Shown here: piece after piece, positions 1 to 8,619 of the stretch
Numbering within the stretch: position 1 is the first letter of the stretch
How the letters are laid out: each line of letters begins with the position of its first letter
Source: Nocardia suismassiliense
GTDB taxonomy: Bacteria; Actinomycetota; Actinomycetes; Mycobacteriales; Mycobacteriaceae
Direction: 5' to 3'
Assembly (NCBI RefSeq): GCF_900269665.1
Contig: NZ_LT985361.1
Location: 7,674,759 to 7,738,758 of the forward strand
DNA length: 64,000 nucleotides
The notes under the pieces: generated by a model
Told to the model about the DNA's origin: nothing
Database searches by the model: none
The model's input: the letters and a program-made list of their open reading frames with translations, nothing else
Translations under genes and position numbers: made by a program

Positions 1-1
1 C

Positions 2-25
2 CCCCAGCTCGCCGAACTCGGCTGA
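2..25 (+). CDS. C-terminal tail of an upstream gene (partial)
   Basis: A + strand frame entering from the window edge encodes only Pro-Gln-Leu-Ala-Glu-Leu-Gly and stops at TGA 23-25. Its codons mostly end in G or C, as in real genes here. A perfect hairpin follows nine bases later, which fits a gene converging on the CAP gene. It is too short to identify. Confidence 0.3.
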   Translation, partial: PQLAELG

Positions 26-34
26 TAAACGCGT

Positions 35-73
35 GATCGCCGAACAGGGTGGAAGGAACCCTGTTCGGCGATC
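35..73. terminator. Perfect 16-bp hairpin, probable bidirectional terminator
   Basis: The arms GATCGCCGAACAGGGT (35-50) and ACCCTGTTCGGCGATC (58-73) pair perfectly around a 7-nt loop. The hairpin lies just past the stop codon of the minus-strand CAP gene and the apparent end of a + strand gene. There is no U-tract, which is common for actinobacterial terminators. Confidence 0.6.
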
Positions 74-88
74 GAGTCGGGGTACTAG

Positions 89-1558
89 CTACCAGCCACC
101 GGCCAGTGCCCCGAGGCCTTCGCCCGCACCGGCGAGTCCGCCCAGGGCGTCGCCGAGTCCGCCGAACGCGTCGCCGGACTCACCGAGTCCGCCGAGTCCG
201 CCGAGCAGGTCGCCGAGGCCGCCGAAGGCGTCGCCACCGCCGGTGAGGGCGTCCAGGCCGTCACCTGTCGGTGCGTCGAATCCGTTGCTCCACGGGTCGA
301 AAGACGAGTCGCCGCCGTCTTTCGAGAACCAGTCGAAGCCGTCGGAAGCGCCGTCGCCGGCTCCTTCGCCCGCGTCGTCGGAGAAGATGTCACTCCAGGA
401 ATCCTCGGGGGAATCGCCTGCGCCGTAAGCGGATTCGTCCGAATCCTCGGCCCAGGAGTCCTCGGACGAATCTCCCCCGTCATCGGACGAGTCGTCGCCC
501 CAAGAGTCTTCGGACGAATCACCTCCGTTATCCGAAGACTCGTCCGAACCGTCGCCCCAGGGATCCTCAGCCGAATCGCCCGCGTCGTCGGAGGATTCGT
601 CCGAACCGTCGGACCAGGGGTCCTCGGCCGAATCATCTTCCCCTTCCGAGGGGACCTCGGAGCCGTCCTCCGAAGGTTCCTCGGACGAATCACCCTCACC
701 ATCAGAAGATTCGTCCGAACCATCGCCCCAGGGATCCTCGGACGAGTCGCCCTCGCCTTCCGAGGGGACCTCCTCCGAAGGTTGCTCGGACGTGTCGTCT
801 CCGCCATCGGAAGGCTTGTCGCCTCCGTCGGACGCCTTGTCCTCGCCGCCACCGTCGGAGGGCTTATCTTCGCCACCGCCGGACGGCTTGTCTTTGTCGC
901 CACCGTCGGAGGGCTTGTCCTTTTCGCCACCGGACGGCTTCTCCTTGTCGCCACCGGACGGCTTGTCCTTGTCTTTCTCCTTACCCTTGTCTTTCTCCTT
1001 GTCCTTGTCCTTCTCTTTATCCTTGTCTTTGTCCTTGTCGGACTCACTGGACGCACCGAAATCCTGGGTCCAGTACGGGGTTCCGTCTCCGTTCTTGGCG
1101 TAGCCGACCCCGATGTCCTTCAACCCGCAGTTCAGGATGTTCGCGCGGTGCCCCTCGCTGTTCATCCAGGCATCGACGACCTCGGACGCACTCGTCTGCC
1201 CCTCGGCGATGTTCTCTGCCCAGGTCTGCGCCTTGTAGCCCGCCGCGGTGATCCGGTCACCCGGATCGCCCTTCGACGAGTTGTGGTCCAGGTTTCCGCT
1301 GGCCGCCATGTCTTTGGTGTGGGCCTGCGCGGCTTCGGTGAGGTGCTTGTCGGACTTCAAAGCAGAGCAGCCGGCTTTGGTGCGTGCAGCGTTGGTCAGG
1401 CTGATCACCTCATCGGCGGGCGCGTCGGGGCCCGCCGAGGCCGAAGGAGCTCCAGCAATAGTCACAGCGAAAGCTGATACTCCGAAAGCGGTGGACAATG
1501 TGAGCATTGTTGCCGGCGAAAAAGGCGAACTCTTTCGCGGTGCACTGTGCTTACCCAT
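89..1558 (-). CDS. Secreted CAP/SCP-domain protein with long acidic repeat tail
   Basis: This 489-aa protein has a Sec signal peptide (about residues 1-42, charged MGKHSAPRK start, Ala-rich core ending SASA). A CAP (SCP/PR1-like) domain follows at about 48-168, with the family-type segments AENIAEG and NSEGHRANILNCG. The rest is low complexity: a Lys/Asp/Glu run (173-199), KPSGG/KPSDGG repeats (200-254), about eight acidic SSEDPWGDGSDESSD-like repeats (265-395) and a Gly-rich GGDAFGGLGD tail. CAP proteins are extracellular; in bacteria their function is poorly known. The start is set by AGAAGG just upstream of ATG. The neighbouring gene 45 bp upstream shares the same N-terminus and is probably co-transcribed. 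The tail could be a cell-wall spacer or cation-binding region (inference). Confidence 0.88.
   Translation of the reverse strand: MGKHSAPRKSSPFSPATMLTLSTAFGVSAFAVTIAGAPSASAGPDAPADEVISLTNAARTKAGCSALKSDKHLTEAAQAHTKDMAASGNLDHNSSKGDPGDRITAAGYKAQTWAENIAEGQTSASEVVDAWMNSEGHRANILNCGLKDIGVGYAKNGDGTPYWTQDFGASSESDKDKDKDKEKDKDKEKDKGKEKDKDKPSGGDKEKPSGGEKDKPSDGGDKDKPSGGGEDKPSDGGGEDKASDGGDKPSDGGDDTSEQPSEEVPSEGEGDSSEDPWGDGSDESSDGEGDSSEEPSEDGSEVPSEGEDDSAEDPWSDGSDESSDDAGDSAEDPWGDGSDESSDNGGDSSEDSWGDDSSDDGGDSSEDSWAEDSDESAYGAGDSPEDSWSDIFSDDAGEGAGDGASDGFDWFSKDGGDSSFDPWSNGFDAPTGDGLDALTGGGDAFGGLGDLLGGLGGLGESGDAFGGLGDALGGLAGAGEGLGALAGGW
365..1042 (-). repeat. Tandem low-complexity coding repeats in the CAP protein tail
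   Basis: Three imperfect repeat families occupy this part of the reading frame: K/D/E charge repeats, KPSGG-type repeats, and about eight copies of a roughly 16-residue acidic unit containing DPW or DSW and SDESSD. The unit similarity is visible in the DNA as recurring TCGGACGAATC and CCCAGGGATCCTC motifs. Such arrays are prone to copy-number change by slippage or recombination. Confidence 0.8.
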
Positions 1559-1603
1559 GAAATGCCTTCTGGTTGCTGGTTGGCCGCCGCGTGGCGCTCG
1601 GGA

Positions 1604-2119
1604 TCAGGCGCTGCCGGTGAGCAGGCCGAGCAGCGGGGCCAGCCCGCCTGCCGCCTTGCTGCCGGACGCCGCGCTACCGGTGACTGCCGAGCTGCCGGTG
1701 CTGAGCGCCTTCGCCAGCGGCGTGATGGCGGCACTGCCCGTCTCGAGGCTCTTGGCCAGCCCGCCGAGCGCGGCACTGCCGCTGTTCAGCAGCGCCAACG
1801 GATCCTGCGAGGGGGCCGGCTTGGCCTTCGGCTTGCCCGCGCCGGGCTGCTTCTTCTTCGGCGGCTTCGCGGCACGAACCGTGTGGCTGTGCTGACCGGT
1901 CTGCTTGCTGACCTGCTGCCCGCTCGCCGCCTTGACCCGCTTCGCCGGAACCTTGGCCACGTGATCGCTCGGGTTGGCAGTCGTGGTCGTCGTCGATTCC
2001 GCGACAGCCTGTCCCGCACCGGTATTGGCCGAGATGCCCAAGCCGATCAACGTTGCCGTCGACAAAATTGCCAAACGGGCCGGCATTTGATTTTTGCTAG
2101 GTGCGCTGTGCTTACCCAT
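1604..2119 (-). CDS. Secreted protein with MGKHSAP signal peptide, function unknown
   Basis: This is a 171-aa protein. The start ATG at 2117-2119 is preceded by an AAAGAAG ribosome site; a longer upstream frame exists but lacks one. Residues 1-9 (MGKHSAPSK) nearly match the start of the downstream CAP protein, followed by a hydrophobic signal segment ending near GQAVAES. The mature part has a Thr run, a basic Lys/Pro-rich stretch (KPPKKKQPGAGKPKAK), then a Ser/Gly/Ala-rich C-terminus with repeated TGSSA motifs. No catalytic domain is recognised. It probably forms an operon with the CAP gene 45 bp downstream. A basic wall-binding partner to the acidic CAP tail is conceivable but is inference only. 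Confidence 0.7.
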   Translation of the reverse strand: MGKHSAPSKNQMPARLAILSTATLIGLGISANTGAGQAVAESTTTTTANPSDHVAKVPAKRVKAASGQQVSKQTGQHSHTVRAAKPPKKKQPGAGKPKAKPAPSQDPLALLNSGSAALGGLAKSLETGSAAITPLAKALSTGSSAVTGSAASGSKAAGGLAPLLGLLTGSA

Positions 2120-2631
2120 GAGACGCTTCTTTCGGAGTGGTCGATCGCGTGTCGGATCGCCTGTCCCCCAAAGGCACAGGCTCGGTGCTGCCGAGTTCGA
2201 GCTACCTATCGGGACCACCGAGCAACGTTGGTCGGGTGGCCTTGCTCGTCGGTGCCACCAGATTGTTGATCCCGCATTCGAGGGTAGAACTCGGCACCGC
2301 AACCCACGAGTTCTAAGTCGAATTCTAAAATCGAGTTGAGGGCTGATTAACAGCGAGACAAGCGATCACAGCACGATCACGCCCCGATCACATCGGATCA
2401 CAATGGAAGCCGATCGGCCGCCAGGTGGGCGGCGGACCAGATCAGCCACGCCCGCACCCGACGTGCCGCACAACCACCGACCCGGGCCTGGCCCAATCAC
2501 TCAGCGGTCCACCGCCCGATCCTCGACCACGTATGCACCGCCCGGCGTTGGACACCGGAACTGGCGGCGGCGTATCGCGAGCACGCCACCACCGGTTCCC
2601 GCACCCGAGACGCTGACGGATTGAGCCGCGA
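2120..2631. other. Intergenic region upstream of the MGKHSAP operon
   Basis: This 512-bp stretch separates the start of the 1604-2119 gene from the end of the AMP nucleosidase gene, both on the minus strand. It should hold the promoter of the MGKHSAP/CAP pair and contains the phased GATCAC repeats listed separately. A + strand frame over about 2360-2640 has gene-like G/C-ending codons but no start codon and no recognisable product, so it is not called. Confidence 0.5.
2364..2401. promoter_or_regulatory. Four helically phased GATCAC direct repeats
   Basis: GATCAC occurs at 2364, 2375, 2386 and 2396, that is with 11, 11 and 10-bp spacing, putting all copies on one face of the helix. This layout is typical of tandem binding sites for OmpR-type response regulators; MtrA boxes in mycolata are direct repeats of GTCACA-like half-sites. 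It lies about 245 bp upstream of the secreted MGKHSAP gene. Confidence 0.5.
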
Positions 2632-4089
2632 CTACCGGAAGGGCGGTTCGTTGAACGTGCGCAACTTGCGCGAATGCAGCCGATCCCCCTCGGCGCGCAG
2701 CAATTCCACCGCGCGGATACCGATCTGCAAGTGTTCGGAAATAGCGCCTTCGTAGAAGCGGTTCGCCTGGCCCGGCAGTTTGATCTCGCCGTGCAGCGGC
2801 TTATCCGAGACACACAGCAGTGTGCCGTAGGGGACTCGGAATCGATAACCCTGCGCCGCGATCGTGGCGCTCTCCATATCGATGGCGACCGCGCGGCTGA
2901 GGTTGAACCGCAGCGCCGACGCGGAGTACCGCAGCTCCCAATTCCGATCGTCGGTGGTGACGACGGTACCGGTGCGCAACCGCTCCTTCACCGCTTCACC
3001 CGGCATGTTGCTCACGATCTTGGTGGCGTCGTATAGCGCGCGCTGCACCTCGGCGATGCTGGGGATCGGAATGTCGGGCGGCAGTACCGAATCGAGCACG
3101 TGATCGTCGCGCAGGTACGCGTGGGCCAGCACGTAATCGCCGATCGCCTGGCTCTCCCGCAGGCCACCACAGTGGCCGATCATCAGCCAGGCGTGCGGGC
3201 GCAGCACCGCGAGGTGATCACAGATGGTCTTCGCGTTCGACGGCCCGACGCCGATGTTCACCAGCGTGATGCCGCGCCGGTCGGCGGAGCGCAGATGCCA
3301 GGCGGGCATCTGATGCTTCTTCCACGCGACATCCGAAGTGCTTGCCGCGCCGACGGTTTCGGCATCGATCACAGTGCCGCCCGCGCACGAGAGGCTGTCG
3401 TACGGACTGTCCGGGTCGGCGATCTGCGCGCACGCCCAGCGCACGAACTCATCGACATATCGGGTGTAGTTGGTGAACAGCACGAACGGCTGGAAATGCT
3501 CCACCGGCGTTCCGGTGTAATGCTGCAACCGTGCCAGCGAGAAATCGGTTCGCAGCGCATCGAAATGGCTGAGCGGCAGCGTATCGATGGCATTGAAGAT
3601 GCCGTCGGCGGTTTCGTCACCGATGCTGGCCAGGTCGGTGGTGGGAAAATATCGCGCCATCACCGCGGCCATCGAGCTGTCCAGCGCGAGTTCGGTGCGA
3701 TCGATGACGTACGGGAACGGAATCTCCTGCCGGGACGGAGACACCTCGATGCGCACGTCGTAATCGCCCTCGATCATCTCCAATTGTTCCGTCAGGTAAT
3801 GCCGCAACAGGTCGGGGCGGGTGACCGTGGTGGCGTAGCTGCCCGGTCTGGTGAAACGGCCCCAGGCGCGGGAGCGGTTCTTCGTCGGCGCGTCGCCGTC
3901 CCAGCTGATGCGCAGTTCGGGATAGACGAACAAGCCGTCGGCCCGGGCGGCGTCGTCGGGCACCGTGCCGTTCTCGACGAAGATGCGTATCGCATCGCGC
4001 AATGCGGCGACGGACTGCTGGTAGCGCGTTTCCAGCTGGTCCAAGGCGTCCGCGCTGGTCAACGAGGTGGTTGGTTGCCGACTCGGCAT
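2632..4089 (-). CDS. amn: AMP nucleosidase
   Basis: The 485-aa product matches the usual length of AMP nucleosidase (EC 3.2.2.4), which hydrolyses AMP to adenine and ribose 5-phosphate in the cytoplasm and feeds purine salvage. An N-terminal AMP nucleosidase domain (about 15-180) precedes a nucleoside-phosphorylase-fold catalytic domain. The latter has the phosphate/ribose-site segment VNIGVGPSNAKT and the DMESATIAAQGYRF and CVSDKPLHGEIKLPG segments expected of the family. The chosen ATG at 4087-4089 begins MPSRQPTTSL; the frame extends further upstream but that part overlaps the flanking region and reads as noise. It is a single gene, followed upstream by an unrelated hydrolase. Confidence 0.93.
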   Translation of the reverse strand: MPSRQPTTSLTSADALDQLETRYQQSVAALRDAIRIFVENGTVPDDAARADGLFVYPELRISWDGDAPTKNRSRAWGRFTRPGSYATTVTRPDLLRHYLTEQLEMIEGDYDVRIEVSPSRQEIPFPYVIDRTELALDSSMAAVMARYFPTTDLASIGDETADGIFNAIDTLPLSHFDALRTDFSLARLQHYTGTPVEHFQPFVLFTNYTRYVDEFVRWACAQIADPDSPYDSLSCAGGTVIDAETVGAASTSDVAWKKHQMPAWHLRSADRRGITLVNIGVGPSNAKTICDHLAVLRPHAWLMIGHCGGLRESQAIGDYVLAHAYLRDDHVLDSVLPPDIPIPSIAEVQRALYDATKIVSNMPGEAVKERLRTGTVVTTDDRNWELRYSASALRFNLSRAVAIDMESATIAAQGYRFRVPYGTLLCVSDKPLHGEIKLPGQANRFYEGAISEHLQIGIRAVELLRAEGDRLHSRKLRTFNEPPFR

Positions 4090-4210
4090 GTGTCTCCCTG
4101 CGTCGTTGTCGTTAGCCGTCGTAGGAACACCGTATTTCACCGCGCCATCGGGCCGACCTTCGCGCCGCGCCGAAGGGCTCCGATGACCGGGCGGGCACCA
4201 GCCGGCCAGT

Positions 4211-4957
4211 TCAGCGCTCGCGGGGCAGCCGGTGCAAGGCTGAGCGCACCAGTTCCGAAACCTCGGGCCATGCCGCGGACTCGGGGTCGATGAGATCGAA
4301 GTGGTGGGTGTGCGGGAGCACCACCGATTCGGCCGGGCTGTCCTGACTGAACGCGACGGGCACGGTCTGATCGTCGCTGCCGTGTACCAGGAGCACACCG
4401 GGCGGCCTGGACGACAGCCGCACTTGCGGATCCAGCTCCGCATATCGGCGCGGCTGCTGTTCGGGAGTTCCGCCCATCCATTCCGTGATCGCGCCGTTGC
4501 CCAGGTTCAGCCGGGAAGCGCGTGCGAGATCGGCGACCGGCGCCAATGCGAGGACGGCAGCCCGGCGCTCGAAAGCCCGGGTCAGCGCCAGCGCCGCGCC
4601 CGCGGAGTGACCGATCCACAGCACCGGCTCGGTCAAGCGCGATGCCAACAGGTCCAGGTCCGCAACCGCGGTCATCGGGTCTCCGGGTGTACGCCGATAC
4701 TCCATCAGCACGACCTGCGCACCAGCCGCGGCCAAGGCGCGGGCGACCGGGCGCGCGTGGGTTCGATCGATGGTGGGCCGGAAGTAGCCGCCGTGCACGA
4801 AAACCACGGTGGGTCCGGGTTCGCCGAATACCTCCGTCACCTGATCCGGGTGCGGGCCGTATGCGCTGACCACGCCCAGGTCCCCGCTCTGCGTGAACAG
4901 TCGATCCAGTGCTGCCTGTTCCTCGTGCACCAAACGCTGCTGGTCTGCATCCGTCAA
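4211..4957 (-). CDS. Alpha/beta hydrolase (kynurenine formamidase-like)
   Basis: This 248-aa cytoplasmic alpha/beta-hydrolase has the oxyanion-hole motif HGGYF (about 55-59), the nucleophile elbow GHSAG with Ser118, a C-terminal acid in HGSDDQTVP, and the catalytic His in HTHHFDLI. The HGG-Y/F-x pattern and size resemble the kynurenine formamidase/carboxylesterase branch, but no other tryptophan-catabolism gene is nearby, so the substrate is unknown. It is transcribed away from the ABC transporter pair; the 132-bp gap between them must hold both promoters. Confidence 0.85.
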   Translation of the reverse strand: MTDADQQRLVHEEQAALDRLFTQSGDLGVVSAYGPHPDQVTEVFGEPGPTVVFVHGGYFRPTIDRTHARPVARALAAAGAQVVLMEYRRTPGDPMTAVADLDLLASRLTEPVLWIGHSAGAALALTRAFERRAAVLALAPVADLARASRLNLGNGAITEWMGGTPEQQPRRYAELDPQVRLSSRPPGVLLVHGSDDQTVPVAFSQDSPAESVVLPHTHHFDLIDPESAAWPEVSELVRSALHRLPRER

Positions 4958-5058
4958 CGGTCGCCCCTCTCTCCTGCGGGGAAGTTATCAACTTCGCCGA
5001 GTCGACCCGCGCGAACGGGGGATCTGTGGCCTGGCGCGGACACTCGAGGTACGTTATT

Positions 5059-5070
5059 TATACGCGTATA
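5059..5070. promoter_or_regulatory. TATACGCGTATA palindrome upstream of the ABC pair
   Basis: This perfect 12-bp AT-rich palindrome lies 20 bp before the ATG at 5090. It stands out in a very GC-rich setting and may overlap a -10 element or be an operator. It does not resemble the iron-regulator IdeR box. Confidence 0.35.
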
Positions 5071-5089
5071 GAAACCGAACGGGAGCACG

Positions 5090-6910
5090 ATGACCGCGAT
5101 CGACCTTGCCGAGGCGAGGCAGCAGTCCACACCACCACCGGATGCCGATTCCGCAGCGGGCCCCAGCATTTCGAAGCTGCTTCGGCCACATCTCACGAGT
5201 TTGGCCGCCGTGCTGATCCTTCAGGTGATCGGCGCGGTCGCGGGCCTGGCGCCGTTGCTCGCGGTCATCGAACTGGGGCGAATCCTTTTGTCGCCCACTC
5301 CGATCGAGCATGGTCACGTCTGGACCGTCGTGCTCGCGGGCGCGGCGGGTTTGTTCGTCCGGCTGCTGTTCACGGCCGCCTCGTCCGGCCTCGGGCACCT
5401 GCTCGACAGTCAGGTGCAGTTGTCGTTGCGCAGGCAGCTGGCCGCGCGACTCGGCCGGGTGCCGATCGGCTGGTTCGCCCAGCGCCGCACCGGTGAGCTG
5501 GCGAAGGTGGTCGGCGAGGATGTCAGCGCCGTGCACCCGTTCATCGCGCACGCGCCCGGCGAACTGGTTTCCGCGTTCGTCGTGCCGCTGGTGTCGCTGA
5601 TCTACCTGTTCACCATCGACTGGCGACTGACGTTGATCACGCTCATCCCGGTGCTGCTGGCAATCGCGTTGGTGCCCTTGATGATGACGCCGGCCCGGCA
5701 GCGTGAGCAGGCGGAGTTCGATACGGCGATGGGGCGGATCGCGAGCTCGGTCGTCGAGTTCGTGCAAGGCATCTCGGTGGTCAAGGCCTTCGGCGGATCC
5801 GGGCGCGCGCACAGTAGATTCCGCACCGCCGCAGACGACTTCGTAGACACCTTCCTGCGCTGGGTGCGCGGCGTCTCCGCTATCGCGGCGGGCATGCAGC
5901 TGGCGCTGTCGCCGCCGTTCGTACTGCTCGTCGTGCTGATCGGCGGTACCGCGCTGGTCACGAACGGCTCGATGACCCCCGCCGACCTGCTGCCCTTCCT
6001 GCTGCTCGGCCTGGGCCTGACCGCGCCGGTGGCCGCGCTGGGCCACGGGTTCGACGACATGCAGACCGCCGGGCGGGCACTCGGCCGGATCAAGGATGTG
6101 CTTGCGGTGCAGCCACTTCCGGAGCCCGCGCATCCGGCCACACCGGACGGGCACCGGGTGGAACTGCGGGGCGTTCGATTCGGTTACGAACCCGGCAACG
6201 AGGTGCTGCGCCGCATCGATCTGGTGCTCGAGCCGGGGACGGTCACCGCGATCGTAGGGCCGTCGGGCAGTGGGAAATCCACGCTGGTTCAGCTGTTGCC
6301 GCGGTTCTTCGACCCGACACACGGTGCGGTGATCCTGGGCGGGGTCGATCTGCGCGAGCTCGGTAGCCGGGAGCTCTACCGGACCGTCTCCTTCGTCTTC
6401 CAGGATGTTCGTCTGCTGCGCGCCTCGATCGCGGACAATATCGCGCTGGCGGTACCGCAGGCCGGCCTCGACGAGGTGGTCCGGGTCGCCCGGCTGGCGA
6501 ACATTCACGAGCGGATTCTCGAACTGCCGCGCGGTTACGAGTCGGTGATCGGCACCGATGTCGAACTGTCCGGCGGTGAGGCGCAACGGGTTTCGCTCGC
6601 CCGAGCACTGCTGTCCGCCGCGCCGGTGCTGGTGCTCGACGAGGCGACCGCCTTCGCCGACCCACAGACCGAGCAGGCGGTGCGCGGCGCGCTGGCGACG
6701 CTGGCGGGCGATCGCACGATTCTCGTCATCGCCCACCGGCTGGAGACGGTCGCCGACGCGGACACGGTCGTCGTGCTGTCCGACGGCGCGATCGTCGAGC
6801 GTGGCAGGCCTGCCGAATTGCTGACACAGAACGGAAAGTTCGCCGAGTTCTGGCGATCCCACCACTGCGCGATCGAGGGTGGCGCACCACAAGGAGACGA
6901 GCTCCGATGA
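5090..6910 (+). CDS. ABC transporter ATP-binding/permease protein, siderophore-type half 1
   Basis: This 606-aa half-transporter has an exporter-type membrane domain (about 30-330, six predicted helices) fused to a nucleotide-binding domain (about 350-590). The latter has Walker A GPSGSGKST, signature LSGGEAQR, Walker B VLVLDEATAFAD and the switch His in IAHRLETV. With its partner, which overlaps by 4 bp, it forms a heterodimeric pair like YbtP/YbtQ and IrtA/IrtB. Those have the exporter fold but import ferric siderophores. IrtA's extra siderophore-reducing domain is absent here. Siderophore uptake is inferred from family and pairing; a drug or lipid exporter is the alternative. The start follows a GGGAG site. 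Confidence 0.88.
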   Translation: MTAIDLAEARQQSTPPPDADSAAGPSISKLLRPHLTSLAAVLILQVIGAVAGLAPLLAVIELGRILLSPTPIEHGHVWTVVLAGAAGLFVRLLFTAASSGLGHLLDSQVQLSLRRQLAARLGRVPIGWFAQRRTGELAKVVGEDVSAVHPFIAHAPGELVSAFVVPLVSLIYLFTIDWRLTLITLIPVLLAIALVPLMMTPARQREQAEFDTAMGRIASSVVEFVQGISVVKAFGGSGRAHSRFRTAADDFVDTFLRWVRGVSAIAAGMQLALSPPFVLLVVLIGGTALVTNGSMTPADLLPFLLLGLGLTAPVAALGHGFDDMQTAGRALGRIKDVLAVQPLPEPAHPATPDGHRVELRGVRFGYEPGNEVLRRIDLVLEPGTVTAIVGPSGSGKSTLVQLLPRFFDPTHGAVILGGVDLRELGSRELYRTVSFVFQDVRLLRASIADNIALAVPQAGLDEVVRVARLANIHERILELPRGYESVIGTDVELSGGEAQRVSLARALLSAAPVLVLDEATAFADPQTEQAVRGALATLAGDRTILVIAHRLETVADADTVVVLSDGAIVERGRPAELLTQNGKFAEFWRSHHCAIEGGAPQGDELR

Positions 6911-8619
6911 TTCGAATGCTGTTGCGGGTGCTGGGCAACGAGTATGCCCGGCCGATGCGTCGCACCGTGGCGCTGATGACGATCACCGCGGTGGTCGAAG
7001 GTTTGTCCTACGCACTGCTGATTCCCGTGCTGCGGGCACTGTTCGGCAGCACGCCCGCCGACGCGTGGCCCTGGCTGATCGCGTTCGGGGCAGCGGTCAC
7101 CGGCTACGCGATCCTGCGCTATCGCAGTGACTTGTCCGGCTTCCGCGTCGGTGCCACGCTGTTGCGCGGGATGTATCACCGGCTCGGTGATCACCTGGCC
7201 CGCCTGCCCATCGGCTGGTACAGCAGCGGCCGGGGCGGGGAGGTGTCCGGCCTGGCCAGCCGCGGGTTGCTGCAAGCGATGAGCGTGGCGGCACATCTGC
7301 TGGCGCCGATCGTCTCCGCCTCGGTGACGCCGCTGACAATCGTTGTCGTGCTGCTCGCCTTCCACTGGCAGCTGGGCCTGGCCGCGTTGGTCGCCGCTCC
7401 GGTCGTTGTGGCAGTCCAGATCTGGACCGCCCGCTCGATGGCCGTCACCGACGCCGAGGCCGCCGAACGCAGCCACACCGCGTCCGGGCGGGTCATCGAA
7501 TTCCTCCAGGCGCAACCGGTGCTGCGGGCCGGCGGCCGGACCGGGGAACGCTTCGAGTTGCTCGACCACTCGTTGCGCGAAGTCCAGCGTGCGGCCCGCC
7601 GTTCGACACTGGCGGCACTGCCCGGCGCAGTGGGCCTCGCTTTCGCCGTGCAGGCGATGTTCACCGCGCTGCTGATCCTCGGAACCTACCTCGCCCTCGG
7701 CGGAACCCGGGGCGCCGCAGAGCTTTTGGCGACCATGGTGCTCGCCGCCCGCTGCGCCGATCCGCTGCTGTCGCTGTCGGACATCGGCGGCAAACTGCGC
7801 GGCGCGCGAGCCGAACTGGTCCGGCTCGACACGGTGTTGCGCACCGAACCACTGCCGGAACCCCACGACCCGATCCAGCCGGTGACCCATGACCTGGAGT
7901 TCGCGTCGATCACCTTCCGACAGAACAACCGCACCCTGATCGACGACGTGTCGTTGTCCCTGCCCGAAGGTCAGCGGCTCGCCATCGTCGGACCATCCGG
8001 CGCGGGTAAGAGCACGCTGCTCCGGTTACTCGCCCGGTTCTACGACGTAGACAAGGGCGCGGTGCGTGTCGGCGGGGTGGACGTCCGCTCGATCAGCACC
8101 GAGGCGCTGATGGCACGAATCGCCATCGTCTTCCAAGATGTCTACCTCTTCGACGGCACGATCGAGGAGAACGTGCGCCTCGGCCGCCCCGACGCCAACG
8201 AGTCCGAGGTGCGCGCAGCAGCCAGCGCCGCACGACTGGACGAAGTGATCGAGCGACTGCCCGCAGGCTGGTCGACGAACGTCGGCGAAGGCGGCGCACT
8301 ACTGTCCGGCGGTGAGCGCCAACGCGTTTCGATCGCCCGGGCTCTCCTCAAAAACGCACCCATCGTCCTGCTCGACGAGGTCACCTCCGCCCTCGATCCA
8401 GTGAACGAAGCGGCCGTGCACGAAGGAATTGAACGCTTGATGGCCGGCCGAACCGTGGTCATGGTGGCGCACCGCCTGCGCACCGTGCGCCGCGCCGACC
8501 ACATCGTGTTCCTGGACGGCGGCCGGATCGTGGAGCAAGGAAGCCACGAAGAGTTGCTGCAGCGCGGCGGACGCTACGCCGACTTCTGGAACCTTTCACT
8601 GGCCCCGGTGGGCGACTGA
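6907..8619 (+). CDS. ABC transporter ATP-binding/permease protein, siderophore-type half 2
   Basis: This 570-aa partner of the preceding half-transporter starts inside its stop region (ATGA overlap), so the two are translationally coupled. It has an N-terminal six-helix membrane domain and an ATPase domain with Walker A GPSGAGKST, signature LLSGGERQR, Walker B IVLLDEVTSALD and VAHRLRTV. Both halves keep complete ATPase motifs, so neither site is visibly degenerate. The last 46 bp overlap the 3' end of the convergent GT87 gene, an unusually long tail-to-tail overlap. Confidence 0.88.
   Translation: MIRMLLRVLGNEYARPMRRTVALMTITAVVEGLSYALLIPVLRALFGSTPADAWPWLIAFGAAVTGYAILRYRSDLSGFRVGATLLRGMYHRLGDHLARLPIGWYSSGRGGEVSGLASRGLLQAMSVAAHLLAPIVSASVTPLTIVVVLLAFHWQLGLAALVAAPVVVAVQIWTARSMAVTDAEAAERSHTASGRVIEFLQAQPVLRAGGRTGERFELLDHSLREVQRAARRSTLAALPGAVGLAFAVQAMFTALLILGTYLALGGTRGAAELLATMVLAARCADPLLSLSDIGGKLRGARAELVRLDTVLRTEPLPEPHDPIQPVTHDLEFASITFRQNNRTLIDDVSLSLPEGQRLAIVGPSGAGKSTLLRLLARFYDVDKGAVRVGGVDVRSISTEALMARIAIVFQDVYLFDGTIEENVRLGRPDANESEVRAAASAARLDEVIERLPAGWSTNVGEGGALLSGGERQRVSIARALLKNAPIVLLDEVTSALDPVNEAAVHEGIERLMAGRTVVMVAHRLRTVRRADHIVFLDGGRIVEQGSHEELLQRGGRYADFWNLSLAPVGD

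Noticed and set aside
5054..6892. 612-aa minus frame opposite the first ABC gene
   Set aside because: Antisense shadow; no motifs, and the + strand has all ATPase motifs.
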